DNA from: JAWSVE01 sp050633885
Lineage (GTDB): Bacteria; Pseudomonadota; Gammaproteobacteria; Pseudomonadales; Cellvibrionaceae
Assembly: GCA_050633885.1 (NCBI GenBank)
Contig: JBOEHK010000002.1
Span: forward strand, 372,001-436,000
Length of the DNA stretch: 64,000 nt
Reading direction: 5' to 3'
Each line of letters begins with the position of its first letter. The first letter of the stretch is position 1. Both the position numbers and the translations under genes were made by a program. Shown here piece after piece: positions 35,791 through 43,920 of the stretch. Under the pieces are notes generated by a model. It did not search any database and was not told the origin of the DNA. It was given only the letters and a program-made list of their open reading frames with translations.

Positions 35791-35954
35791 TACAGGAGAT
35801 TAAAAGATGGGAATGTACACAGAAATTTATGTGAACGCAGATTTGAAAAAAGAAACTCCGCATTCGTTGCTAATGACTCTTTTTCTAGTTTCGTTTGATT
35901 TGTTGCTCCACACCCTGAAAGAACGACAGCCAGAATTAAAAATAGGCACTTCAT
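35790..35954 (-). pseudogene. lipoprotein gene fragment
   Basis: ATG 35954 with AAGGAAATCG upstream opens a typical lipoprotein signal (KCLFLILAVVLSGCGA, lipobox LSGC) and about 12 further residues, then the sequence becomes antisense to the neighbouring plus-strand fragment. The C-terminal part is lost, probably in the same event that truncated the IS3 copy. It follows directly after the R'' box of the 35978 cassette. Confidence 0.5.
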
Positions 35955-36049
35955 TCGATTTCCTTTTGACAAACTTGTTACGTGTAATTTTCATGGATCA
36001 TCCTCGCCAATCCCAAACTGCCGGGTTCTTCGCCCCACTCTTTCATTAG
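35807..36049 (+). pseudogene. 5' fragment of a MGMYTE-type hypothetical gene
   Basis: AGGAGA seven bases before ATG 35807 is a strong ribosome site. The first 18 codons (MGMYTEIYVNADLKKETP) are a familiar start of small conserved hypothetical proteins. After about 35865 the frame is antisense to the lipoprotein fragment and to the 35978 gene, so the real product is lost. Only the first 60 bases should be trusted. Confidence 0.45.
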
Positions 36050-36439
36050 AAAGAAATTACACTTATCCCAATCACATTGTACTTTTTTGGGGTCAAATTG
36101 TTTATTTTTATAAAACGCATTTGCATCAAACGCTTCCATTACTTTTTGAATTAAGGCAATGGCCTTGCCTTGATCTGAACTCGGCCTAACTGCAAACGGA
36201 TAACTTAAGCGAATCTCATTGAAATTTTCTTGAGCATCCACTTCTTTTTCGTTGTTGTAGAGAGTTACATCTAATAGAGACTCTGACTGCCAGCTTTCAT
36301 TTTCAGGTGCTTCAAAAGAATAAACATCGTAGTGAAGTGTCGCACCAAGTTCTTTAAGCAAACGATTGGCCTTCCCTGCATGTATAACTTCTTTAAGCAC
36401 CAGATCTATCTCTTTCTCTTCGTGCAGCTCTCCCCACAC
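35978..36439 (-). CDS. hypothetical cassette protein
   Basis: GTG 36439 has AAGGGGG eight bases upstream. The 153-residue soluble protein (EEKEIDLVLKEVIHAGKANR, then YDVYSFEAPENESW) has no recognised family. The opening core GTTACGTGTAA (36453-36463) is an exact 11-base reverse complement of the trailing R'' box (35977-35987), among the clearest cassette signatures in the window. Confidence 0.7.
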   Translation of the reverse strand: MWGELHEEKEIDLVLKEVIHAGKANRLLKELGATLHYDVYSFEAPENESWQSESLLDVTLYNNEKEVDAQENFNEIRLSYPFAVRPSSDQGKAIALIQKVMEAFDANAFYKNKQFDPKKVQCDWDKCNFFLMKEWGEEPGSLGLARMIHENYT

Positions 36440-36463
36440 AGTAGATACCCCCTTACACGTAAC

Positions 36464-37050
36464 GAGTCTGTAGAAAAACTTTCAAAAAAACAAACATCTA
36501 CATTCTCCATTTTATTTGTTTTAAAAAATAGTTAAACGTGACGCTGTCACAATCAATTTTTATTTCAAACTGATGTTCTTTAAAAGCAGTTTACTGCCCT
36601 TATTTGCGCACTATGCCGTTAGTTGGCCATAATTGGTTAACTTCTCAATATTATGTACCATACAATATAACTTCCATTGTGTATCGACTTTNNCTAAATC
36701 GATTCAGTCTTTTTTGTGTGCCGATGTTCGCAAACACAGGTTCAACGACTGACATGCGATGGCTGTAAATAAATTTACCTTCTTTACTGTCTACGCGATG
36801 CTTCATCCAATCGGTATAAGTCGGTTTTCTTTTTTCTTTCAGCATAAGACACTTGTCGTCAGCTGCCTTTACGATCATCAGCAGAGCTAGGGTATTTGCA
36901 TACACTGTTGTTTTAAATCACAGTGTCGACATTGCAATAAGCGACTATTAAAAGATTAATTATCAATTGCCCCCAGTTGATTATGATAAAAATTATACAT
37001 ATTGGGGTGAAAAAATGGTGTAAATGCTTGACGGAGAACCATAGTCACTT
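36464..37050 (-). mobile_element. IS1182-like remnant C inside an attC, with assembly gap
   Basis: It is near-identical to remnant B, including the transposase end (HRMSVVEPVFANIGTQKRLNRF) in the frame 36651-36905, the ATTATCAATTGCCCCCAG repeat, and CTTGACGGAGAACC. Two undetermined bases lie at 36692-36693 within the transposase homology, where the copy is also shortened. The borders are TAACAAGTGACTATGG and TTTCTACAGACTCGTTA on the minus strand. Confidence 0.75.
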
Positions 37051-37051
37051 G

Positions 37052-37534
37052 TTAGAAGGCATACATATAAAACTTTGAGTCTACGGTCATAATGGGAAAC
37101 GACTTGGGCAGCCTGGATCGAGGGATCTCAACAAACCCATTCTTTTCATAGAACCTATGCGCTGCTATAAATTTGGCAGTTGTCCCCAAGTAGATACGCT
37201 TGACCTCGTTGGAGCGCGCACAACTGAGCGCATGATGTAGCAAAGAGGACGATACGCCATGCTCCTTTCCTCGGAATTCCGAGCCTACAAACATTTTCCT
37301 GAGTGCAGATTCACCATTGCCAATATCTAGAAGGGATATTGTGCCTACAACAGTATCCTGATGCAGCGATACCCAGAAGTTACCGCTTCCATGTTGATAG
37401 AACCGTGGAATATCCTGAAGATCAGGCTGCTGGTCTTCTGTTATTGGAATTCCGAACTCGCTATTCTGTATGTGCAGTATCAGATCGATAACAGCCCTTC
37501 TATTCTCGGGTTTGTATTCCGATATATGAATCAT
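37052..37534 (-). CDS. GNAT-family N-acetyltransferase
   Basis: ATG 37534 is chosen over an adjacent GTG at 37537; 160 residues. The GNAT fold shows VVGTISLLDIG (beta 4), then the acetyl-CoA motif region RKMFVGSEFRGKEHGVSSSLLHHAL, and AAHRFYEKNGFVEI. The pyrophosphate loop RGKEHG is slightly unusual but functional-looking. The substrate is unknown. The cassette begins at CTAGAAGGC (37551-37559) and ends at GCCTTCTAAC (37051-37060), reverse complements except one base. Acetyltransferases are frequent cassette cargo. Confidence 0.85.
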   Translation of the reverse strand: MIHISEYKPENRRAVIDLILHIQNSEFGIPITEDQQPDLQDIPRFYQHGSGNFWVSLHQDTVVGTISLLDIGNGESALRKMFVGSEFRGKEHGVSSSLLHHALSCARSNEVKRIYLGTTAKFIAAHRFYEKNGFVEIPRSRLPKSFPIMTVDSKFYMYAF

Positions 37535-37550
37535 CACTTCGGTCTCGAGA

Positions 37551-37615
37551 GCCTTCTAGCGTTCCGCTAAACCGCGCCGCTTTTTGGCGTCGGTTTTGAG
37601 CGGCTTGTTAGCCAC
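37551..37615 (-). other. complete attC site
   Basis: On the minus strand R'' is GTGGCTAAC (37607-37615), then L'' AAGCCGCT, AAAACCG, a short loop, CGGTTT, L' AGCGGAAC and R' GCTAGAAGGC (37551-37560). The arms fold into a long imperfect hairpin, the hallmark of an attC. R' has C in place of the second T (GCTAG for GTTAG), possibly a point mutation that would weaken recombination. Confidence 0.85.
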
Positions 37616-38010
37616 TTATCTTTTAGCATGACCGTACCCCAGCGAAGTAATAGATGAAACAAATATGGTGGAAAACCAATGATAGCCACCCACATGTATT
37701 GGTTTAGAATGTTATTTAATGTAAGTATATCACCAGTCATAATTACTGAAATTGGTATAGCTACTAAGACTGACGCCATCAATACCGTAATACTGTTTTT
37801 TGCAGCTTTTAATGCTGGCCTTGTCAGCCATATTGCTGGAGATAGGACAATAAAAGTAATGAACCAGCCAGCCCCAAAAGGAAGAGGGAAGTATTTAACC
37901 CAAAATGAATTCGGAACGGTTTTAGAGAATAAATACTGATCAGGCAGCAAGACTATGGCCAAAACTAACAAAGTGCCACTAATGATGCTTGGCATAATAC
38001 TTCGATTCAC
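37567..38010 (-). CDS. four-helix membrane protein of first array cassette
   Basis: The start is GTG 38010 behind AAGGAGAA. The 147-residue protein has four predicted membrane helices (SIISGTLLVLAIVLL, GWFITFIVLSPAIWLT, ITVLMASVLVAIPISVIM, QYMWVAIIGFPPYLFHLLL). The last about 16 codons read through the attC. No family was recognised. Opening core GTTAGCCATCC (38023-38033) pairs with the R'' box TGGCTAAC. It is the cassette nearest the tRNA, thus the first of the array in its transcription direction. Confidence 0.7.
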   Translation of the reverse strand: MNRSIMPSIISGTLLVLAIVLLPDQYLFSKTVPNSFWVKYFPLPFGAGWFITFIVLSPAIWLTRPALKAAKNSITVLMASVLVAIPISVIMTGDILTLNNILNQYMWVAIIGFPPYLFHLLLRWGTVMLKDKWLTSRSKPTPKSGAV

Positions 38011-38105
38011 TCAATTCTCCTTGGATGGCTAACAGGTTTATTCAAGAGCCTATAGCTTTATATCACTTTGGCCCCCTATTATTTGTTTCAGTTAATTGGA
38101 GTCGA

Positions 38106-38123
38106 CTGTTAAAGAGCAGTTTT
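38106..38123 (-). promoter_or_regulatory. boxA-like antitermination motif after the tRNA
   Basis: The minus strand reads AAAACTGCTCTTTAACAG, matching the rRNA boxA core TGCTCTTTAACA recognised by NusB/NusE. It lies 17 bp past the tRNA 3' end. Such boxA copies normally sit in rRNA leaders and spacers. Confidence 0.5.
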
Positions 38124-38139
38124 GAAAATATCGATGAAG

Positions 38140-38216
38140 TGGTGGGCCTGCACAGACTTGAACTGTGGACCAATCGATTATGAGTCGACTGCTCTAACCA
38201 ACTGAGCTACAGGCCC
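38140..38216 (-). tRNA. tRNA-Ile2 (anticodon CAU)
   Basis: A 77-base cloverleaf with encoded CCA: acceptor GGGCCTG/CAGGCCC, D arm GCTC/GAGC, anticodon arm GTCGA-CTCATAA-TCGAT, T arm CACAG-TTCAAGT-CTGTG. The CAU anticodon could mean Met, but the anticodon arm and TGGTC variable loop match the E. coli ileX pattern better than elongator Met. Ile2 CAU is changed to lysidine by TilS to read AUA. Its place near rpoD also matches ileX in E. coli. Confidence 0.85.
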
Positions 38217-38303
38217 TTTGCGGTGTAAATACGAAGGCGTTTTCGCCATGTATCTACCAAAGGTTTGATGGGCTGAGTTTATTGTCAAGGCGAGAGCCAA
38301 ACC

Positions 38304-38340
38304 CATCAAGGCCGCGCATTATAAAGCGCGGGCCTTGATG
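38304..38340 (-). terminator. strong hairpin after cysK
   Basis: CATCAAGGCCGCGC (38304-38317) pairs with GCGCGGGCCTTGATG (38326-38340) with one bulged G and an 8-base loop. It begins 32 bp past the cysK stop on the minus strand and precedes the tRNA. There is no clear U-run, so a processing or attenuating hairpin is also possible. Confidence 0.5.
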
Positions 38341-38371
38341 ATTCCAGTCTAACGCTCTGATTATTCTTTCT

Positions 38372-39337
38372 TTATTGCACTGTTTCGTTGTCAGTGAATT
38401 GCCCTGCAAATAAGGGTGAGGTCAAATAGCGTTCCGCTGAGTCGGGTAAAATCACGACAATGTTTTTACCTTTGTGTTCAGGTTGTTGTGATATGCGATC
38501 TGCTACGGCCATTGCCGCCCCGCAAGAAATCCCTACCAAAATGCCTTCTTCTTTCATGAGTCTGTGTGCCCACTCAATGGCATCTTCGTTACTGACTTGC
38601 TCGACTTGATCAATCATGGATAAGTCGAGATTTTTGGGGACAAAGCCAGCGCCAATACCTTGAATCTTATGCGGACCATGGGTGGGTTCTTTTCCGGCTT
38701 TGGCGGCGGTGATAACGGTTGAGGACATGGGTTCAACGGCGACGGATGTAATTGCTTTGCCTTGTGTGTTTTTGATGTAGCGAGAAATACCGGTAATGGT
38801 GCCGCCAGTTCCTACGCCTGCGACTAAAACATCAATATCACCGTTAGAGTCTTCCCATATTTCTGGGCCAGTGGTTTTTTCGTGGATTTCTGGATTAGCT
38901 GGGTTTTCAAATTGGCTTGGCATCCAGTATTTATCGGGATCGCTTGCTTTAATTTCTTCTGCTTTAGCAATTGCGGCGGGAACACCTTTTGCGCCATCAG
39001 TTAATACGACAGTGGCGCCAAGTGCTTTTAATATTTGTCGTCGCTCTAAGCTCATGGTGTTAGGAAGTGTGAGTGTTACAGGGTAGCCACGTGATGCGCC
39101 AACGAATGCGAGTGCGATGCCGGTATTACCACTTGTGGGTTCGATAATTTCCATTCCTGGTTTTAATACGCCTTTTTTTTCTGCATCCCAAATCATGCTT
39201 GCACCAATACGACATTTCACTGACATGGCGGGATTTCGACCTTCTACCTTTGCAAAAATATTACCGTTAGTAATTCGATTTAATTTTACGAGCGGAGTTT
39301 TTCCAATGGTTTGGCTATTGTCATCAAATAGAGTCAT
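38372..39337 (-). CDS. cysK: cysteine synthase A (O-acetylserine sulfhydrylase)
   Basis: The 321-residue PLP enzyme joins sulfide to O-acetylserine in the cytosol. Visible signatures: IGKTPLVKLNRI at the start, the PLP lysine in SVKCRIGASM (about K42), the substrate loop EPTSGNTGIALA (67-78), GTGGTITG phosphate-binding glycines near 175-182, and the SCGAAMAV serine contact. This matches CysK more than CysM. It lies between rpoD and the tRNA, with terminators on both sides. No regulator gene is nearby. Confidence 0.93.
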   Translation of the reverse strand: MTLFDDNSQTIGKTPLVKLNRITNGNIFAKVEGRNPAMSVKCRIGASMIWDAEKKGVLKPGMEIIEPTSGNTGIALAFVGASRGYPVTLTLPNTMSLERRQILKALGATVVLTDGAKGVPAAIAKAEEIKASDPDKYWMPSQFENPANPEIHEKTTGPEIWEDSNGDIDVLVAGVGTGGTITGISRYIKNTQGKAITSVAVEPMSSTVITAAKAGKEPTHGPHKIQGIGAGFVPKNLDLSMIDQVEQVSNEDAIEWAHRLMKEEGILVGISCGAAMAVADRISQQPEHKGKNIVVILPDSAERYLTSPLFAGQFTDNETVQ

Positions 39338-39440
39338 GTGTGTGGCCTCTTGAAATGTTTAGCTGAGGTGAATTTAGGAGTTAACAATAAAAGTTTAGTT
39401 TTTAGAGAGTTAAAAAATTTAATGGTGCTAAAAACGAACT

Positions 39441-39481
39441 AAAAAAATAGGCCCGTGAGTTTTTCTCAGGAGCCTATTTTG
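39441..39481. terminator. terminator between rpoD and cysK
   Basis: AATAGGC with CGTGAG pairs with CTCAGG and GCCTATT around TTTTT. A-rich on the left and T-rich on the right, it fits the end of rpoD on the minus strand. Confidence 0.8.
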
Positions 39482-39509
39482 TTTTCTGGTTCAAAGTTTT
39501 TTGAAAAAA

Positions 39510-41363
39510 TTATTCATCTAAAAAGCTGCGAAGATGATCGGAGCGAGAAGGATGACGCAATTTGCGTAATGCTTTAGCTTCGATCTGACGAATACGCTCA
39601 CGAGTTACATCGAATTGTTTTCCGACTTCTTCGAGCGTGTGGTCGGTATTCATGTTGATGCCGAAACGCATTCTTAATACTTTTGCTTCACGAGCTGTTA
39701 AGCCAGATAGCACGTCTTTTGTCGCTTCGGTTAAGCCTTCACCTGTCGCTGATTCAACCGGAGAGACGATAGTGCCGTCTTCAATAAAATCACCTAGGTG
39801 TGAATCTTCGTCATCGCCGATTGGTGTTTCCATTGAGATGGGTTCTTTCGCAATTTTTAATACGCGACGAACTTTATCTTCCGGCATTTCCATGCGTTCG
39901 CCAAGTTCTTCTGGCGTGGGCTCGCGACCCATTTCTTGTAGCATTTGTCGCGAAACACGATTGAGTTTGTTGATAGTTTCAATCATGTGAACTGGGATAC
40001 GAATAGTTCTCGCCTGATCCGCAATAGAGCGCGTAATGGCCTGACGGATCCACCAAGTAGCGTAAGTCGAAAATTTGTAACCACGACGGTATTCAAATTT
40101 GTCCACGGCTTTCATCAAGCCAATGTTACCTTCTTGAATTAAATCCAAAAATTGTAAACCGCGGTTGGTGTATTTTTTCGCGATAGAAATAACGAGACGC
40201 AAGTTTGCTTCGACCATTTCTTTTTTCGCACGACGAGCACGTGCTTCACCAATTGACATGCGACGGTTGATTTCTTTGATCGTTGCTAAATCTAATCCGC
40301 ATTCTTGTTCAATTTGTGCTAGACGACGCTGAGCTCTCAATATGTCGGGCATAACACCACGAAGCGCATCAGAGTAATCGCGTTTTTTCTTGACGATTTC
40401 TGGTATCCATTCTTCGTTAGTTTCATTACCTGGAAATTCTTTGATAAACGTTTTACGTGGCATGCCAGCAGTTCGAACGCAGAGAGACATAATCGATCGT
40501 TCGGTTTGTCGAACGTTCGTTAGTACGGATCTGATTCGAGAATAGATGGGATCAAATTGGCGAGGTGGAAGTTTGAAAAACTTGAAGACTTCACCCAGCG
40601 CATTTAATTCTTTTTCACCTTGTTTACTTTCTCTACCGTGCTTGGCTAAAACTTTGTCGGTTTTGTTGAGCTGTTTGAGTAGTTCTGTAAAGCGCTCTTT
40701 TGCTTCTACTGGATCAACACCGGTTTGCTCTTCGTCATCGTCATCGTCATCATCGGTTTTGCTGTCGCCGTTTTTGGCGGCGGCGGCTTTTTTAGCGTCT
40801 TCTTTTTGTTGATTGATTTGATTGGTTTGTGCAGGTGTAGGAACGTTGTCGGCAGGATTTAACCAGCCAGCGATGACGTCAACGAGCCGTCGCTCCTCTC
40901 GTTCAACCATTGCATATTCATCTGTTAGCATTCTGACCGAGTCAGGCCAGTAGGCCGCGGCATGCATGAGTTCGCGGATACCTTCTTCAATTCGCTTGGC
41001 GATAGCGATTTCGCCTTCGCGGGTGAGAAGTTCAACGGTTCCCATTTCGCGCATATACATGCGAACTGGATCGGTAGTGCGTCCGGCTTCGGTTTCTACG
41101 GCGGCTAGAGCAGCGGCCGCTTCGGCGGCAGCAATTTCATCGGCAGATGAATCACCATCGGTCATCAGCATCGATTCTGCATCGGGAGCAGTTTCAAATA
41201 CTTGGATGCCCATGTCATTGATCATCTGGATGATATCTTCAACCTGATCGGGATCAGAGATGTCTTCCGGCAGATGGTCATTGACCTCAGCGTATGTCAG
41301 ATAGCCCTGTTCTTTACCTCGGGCAATCAGTTCTTTGATGCGGGATTGTTTATTCTCTGACAT
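39510..41363 (-). CDS. rpoD: RNA polymerase sigma-70 factor RpoD
   Basis: The 617-residue primary sigma factor shows all regions: 1.1 at the N-terminus (IKELIARGKEQGYLTYAEVN), 1.2 (DPVRMYMREMGTVELLTREGE), an acidic non-conserved insert rich in DDDDDDDEE (about 205-215), 2.1-2.4 (AKKEMVEANLRLVISIAKKY, GLQFLDLIQEGNIGLMKAVD, YATWWIRQAITRSI), 3, and 4.2 (LEEVGKQFDVTRERIRQIEA). ATG 41363 follows AAGGACACTA. The usual dnaG neighbour is not present, and a lipoprotein gene lies upstream instead. Confidence 0.97.
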   Translation of the reverse strand: MSENKQSRIKELIARGKEQGYLTYAEVNDHLPEDISDPDQVEDIIQMINDMGIQVFETAPDAESMLMTDGDSSADEIAAAEAAAALAAVETEAGRTTDPVRMYMREMGTVELLTREGEIAIAKRIEEGIRELMHAAAYWPDSVRMLTDEYAMVEREERRLVDVIAGWLNPADNVPTPAQTNQINQQKEDAKKAAAAKNGDSKTDDDDDDDEEQTGVDPVEAKERFTELLKQLNKTDKVLAKHGRESKQGEKELNALGEVFKFFKLPPRQFDPIYSRIRSVLTNVRQTERSIMSLCVRTAGMPRKTFIKEFPGNETNEEWIPEIVKKKRDYSDALRGVMPDILRAQRRLAQIEQECGLDLATIKEINRRMSIGEARARRAKKEMVEANLRLVISIAKKYTNRGLQFLDLIQEGNIGLMKAVDKFEYRRGYKFSTYATWWIRQAITRSIADQARTIRIPVHMIETINKLNRVSRQMLQEMGREPTPEELGERMEMPEDKVRRVLKIAKEPISMETPIGDDEDSHLGDFIEDGTIVSPVESATGEGLTEATKDVLSGLTAREAKVLRMRFGINMNTDHTLEEVGKQFDVTRERIRQIEAKALRKLRHPSRSDHLRSFLDE

Positions 41364-41574
41364 TAGTGTCCTTCAGGCGTGATCGATGAGCGAAATTGGT
41401 GCGAAAAGTAAACGCGAAATTATATCCCATATATGGAGATGGGTTCCATCATATTCAAGTGTTCGTCTGTGTATAGAGTCAAGAAATAGGGCCCTGATCT
41501 TGATCTTTTCAAATAAGCCTCTTCCTTTGAGGCTGAAATACCTGAATTGTTCTCATTAGTGTGGGGGTGAGTGT

Positions 41575-42207
41575 CTAAGGCACTGGATCTGGTGGAGGAG
41601 GCGATCCATGTTTTTTAAGCTCTTCAACCAGGTTCTGGTCTATTTGTTTGAGGAATTTTTCTATCTCTACTTTCGCTTCTTCAGCGCCTTCTTGAAGTTC
41701 TCTCGATGCTTCTGTGAGTTCTGTCGCGACTGTGCCGAGCAGTTCCTCTCCTAGTCGTCGGAATTCGGTAGCGGTTTCTTCAAAAGCCTGCTGTAACCCG
41801 TTCAGGGTTGAGTTGTAGACCGCTGAAATAAATACCTTTCGAGTGGCTTCTGCATCGACTTTCCACTCGTTATCTGATTTTTTCAAAATGGTGTCAATTT
41901 GAAAAGTGGTGTCGTACTCATCATCGGCCCATGTGAGGCTGGTTGCAATAGCGGCTGTATCATCAGTGAGTGTGGTGTCACCAAATTCTACCTGGCTACC
42001 ATCTGCAGGCTGAATAAAGGTTTCTAGGCCTTCTTTTGTGGGAGCAAGAGTGAGTGATTTCGCTTTGGTTTCGTCGCCGGCCATGACAGCTTCCCAATAT
42101 TGTTTGGCCGTGTCTTCAGGGCTGCGAGCGATGCATCCACTCAATAAGAAAAGAGCAGTCACTGTGAGTGCAAGGGTAAAAGCTGAAAGTAGTTTGTTCA
42201 TAGTCAT
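41575..42207 (-). CDS. lipoprotein with DUF4878-like domain
   Basis: ATG 42207 or 42201 opens a lipoprotein signal (LLSAFTLALTVTALFLLSGC, lipobox LSGC). Residues about 30-120 look like a SnoaL/DUF4878-type fold (EDTAKQYWEAVMAGDETKAK, then DNEWKVDAEATRKVF). A long helix with many Glu and Lys follows (EFRRLGEELLGTVATELTEA) and a Pro-rich end PPPPDPVP. It is likely anchored in the outer membrane. The role is unknown. The gene is alone between pfp and rpoD. Confidence 0.65.
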   Translation of the reverse strand: MTMNKLLSAFTLALTVTALFLLSGCIARSPEDTAKQYWEAVMAGDETKAKSLTLAPTKEGLETFIQPADGSQVEFGDTTLTDDTAAIATSLTWADDEYDTTFQIDTILKKSDNEWKVDAEATRKVFISAVYNSTLNGLQQAFEETATEFRRLGEELLGTVATELTEASRELQEGAEEAKVEIEKFLKQIDQNLVEELKKHGSPPPPDPVP

Positions 42208-42403
42208 AGGTAGATTCAATCTATAGTCTATAGGGCAAAGCATTAGGCTTTAATCGCCTGTGATTTTAACGAGTTCGACTGTCAGGAGCAGCCAATGTTT
42301 CCATGGAAGAAAATAATGTGTGATTCTAGCTTCGCCGGCAAGAAATCACACATTAGGCAGTCATGTAGAGATACAAGAGAGCAGTACCTGGGATAACAAG
42401 GAT

Positions 42404-43666
42404 CTAGACTTTGAATTTCTTTTTCAGCTTCTTCTCAACCATCACTTTTTTCAATCTCGCATAGTCTGGGATGCCATTTTTATAAGGAGGATAGCTTTCG
42501 CCTTGGATTAGCGGAGAGAGGTATTCTCGGCAAGCATCTGTGATGCCAAAACCGTCACGGCTAATGAAATTGCGTGGCATTTTCTTTTCGACATTGGCGA
42601 CTTGTTCTAAAGGTGCCTCTTCTATTTTCCAGGAGTAACGTTTACCGGGTTTGCGGATAATCGCTGGCATCACAGCATTTTTACCGGCTAACGCCATTTG
42701 TACAGCCGCTTGGCCCACAGCATAAGCTTGATCGACGTCCGTTTGAGAGGCGATATGCCTAGCAGCACGCTGTAAGTAATCGGCAACCGCCCAGTGATAT
42801 TTGTAGCCCAAGGCATCTTTAACCATGTTAGCCAATGTAGGCGCGACGCCGCCTAGCTGAGTGTGGCCAAAAGCATCAACAGTGCCGGCATCAGCTAAGA
42901 ATTTGCCGTCTTTATCTTGAGCGCCTTCTGAGGCAACAATGGTACAAAAACCAAACTTTTTAACGCATTGCTCTACGCGCTTTAGGAATTTCTTCTTGTC
43001 GAAGGCGATTTCAGGGAAGAGAATAATATGAGGAGAGTCGCCTTCTTTCTCTGCGGCTAGTCCGCCTGCGGCAGCAATCCAGCCGGCGTGTCGGCCCATA
43101 ACTTCCATGACGAACACTTTTGTAGATGTGTCACACATAGAAGCGACATCAAGTCCTGCTTCTTTTATAGACACAGCTACGTATTTCGCAACGGAGCCAA
43201 AGCCTGGGCAGGTATCGGTAATGGGGAGATCATTATCGACTGTTTTAGGGACGTGGATGGCTTGGAGTGGATAGCCCATCGTTTCTGACAATTTGGAAAT
43301 CTTTAAGCAGGTGTCAGCTGAATCGCCGCCGCCGTTATAGAAGAAATAACCAATATTGTGTGCTTTGAATACCTCGATGAGGCGTTCATATTCCGCGCGG
43401 TTTTCATCGATACTTTTTAATTTGTAGCGACAAGAGCCAAAAGCCCCAGATGGAGTATGACGAAGAGCTGCAATGGTTTTAGCCGATTCTTTATTCGTGT
43501 CGATCAGTTCTTCGCGAAGAGCGCCAATGATGCCGTTGTTGCCGGCGTACACTTTCCCAATTTGTTGTTTGTGAGCTCTTGCAGTTTCGATAACGCCGCA
43601 AGCGCTAGCGTTAATGACGGCTGTTACACCTCCAGATTGTGCGTAAAAGGCGTTCTTTTTAGCCAT
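42404..43666 (-). CDS. PPi-dependent 6-phosphofructokinase
   Basis: ATG 43666 has AGGAGTACCA upstream; an in-frame upstream start at 43732 is unlikely. The 420-residue protein has the phosphofructokinase core: SGGVTAVINAS, the NGGGDSADT motif whose aspartate in place of the ATP-type glycine marks PPi use, PKTVDNDLPITDTCPGFGS where lysine replaces glycine of ATP enzymes, and MGRHAGW. It catalyses the reversible phosphorylation of fructose-6-phosphate with pyrophosphate, so it can serve glycolysis and gluconeogenesis. It is divergent from mpl. Confidence 0.88.
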   Translation of the reverse strand: MAKKNAFYAQSGGVTAVINASACGVIETARAHKQQIGKVYAGNNGIIGALREELIDTNKESAKTIAALRHTPSGAFGSCRYKLKSIDENRAEYERLIEVFKAHNIGYFFYNGGGDSADTCLKISKLSETMGYPLQAIHVPKTVDNDLPITDTCPGFGSVAKYVAVSIKEAGLDVASMCDTSTKVFVMEVMGRHAGWIAAAGGLAAEKEGDSPHIILFPEIAFDKKKFLKRVEQCVKKFGFCTIVASEGAQDKDGKFLADAGTVDAFGHTQLGGVAPTLANMVKDALGYKYHWAVADYLQRAARHIASQTDVDQAYAVGQAAVQMALAGKNAVMPAIIRKPGKRYSWKIEEAPLEQVANVEKKMPRNFISRDGFGITDACREYLSPLIQGESYPPYKNGIPDYARLKKVMVEKKLKKKFKV

Positions 43667-43920
43667 TGGTACTCCTGATGCGTTGCGCTTTATAGTGTTG
43701 AGGATAGTGGTGAGTGGTTTTCGCTGTGTCAAAGGGCGTAATGATATCGAAAATCAGTGCATTAGTGTAATTGCTAAGCACTTCAGTTTGATGAACGGCG
43801 GCTATTTCAGAACTGTTTCCCCGTGTTAAGCTCCTGTTTCATGATTCTGTTTTGAAAAAACATTGTTGCTGGCGTTTTCAAGAGACAGTCAACCGAACAA
43901 AATTTAGGTCATCATCATTT

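Noticed and set aside
30877..38033. A prophage or plasmid segment
   Set aside because: No phage structural, replication or mobilisation genes; the boundary pattern is that of integron cassettes.
38140..38216. Elongator tRNA-Met (CAU)
   Set aside because: The anticodon arm and TGGTC variable loop follow the ileX type rather than metT/U; Met remains a weak alternative.
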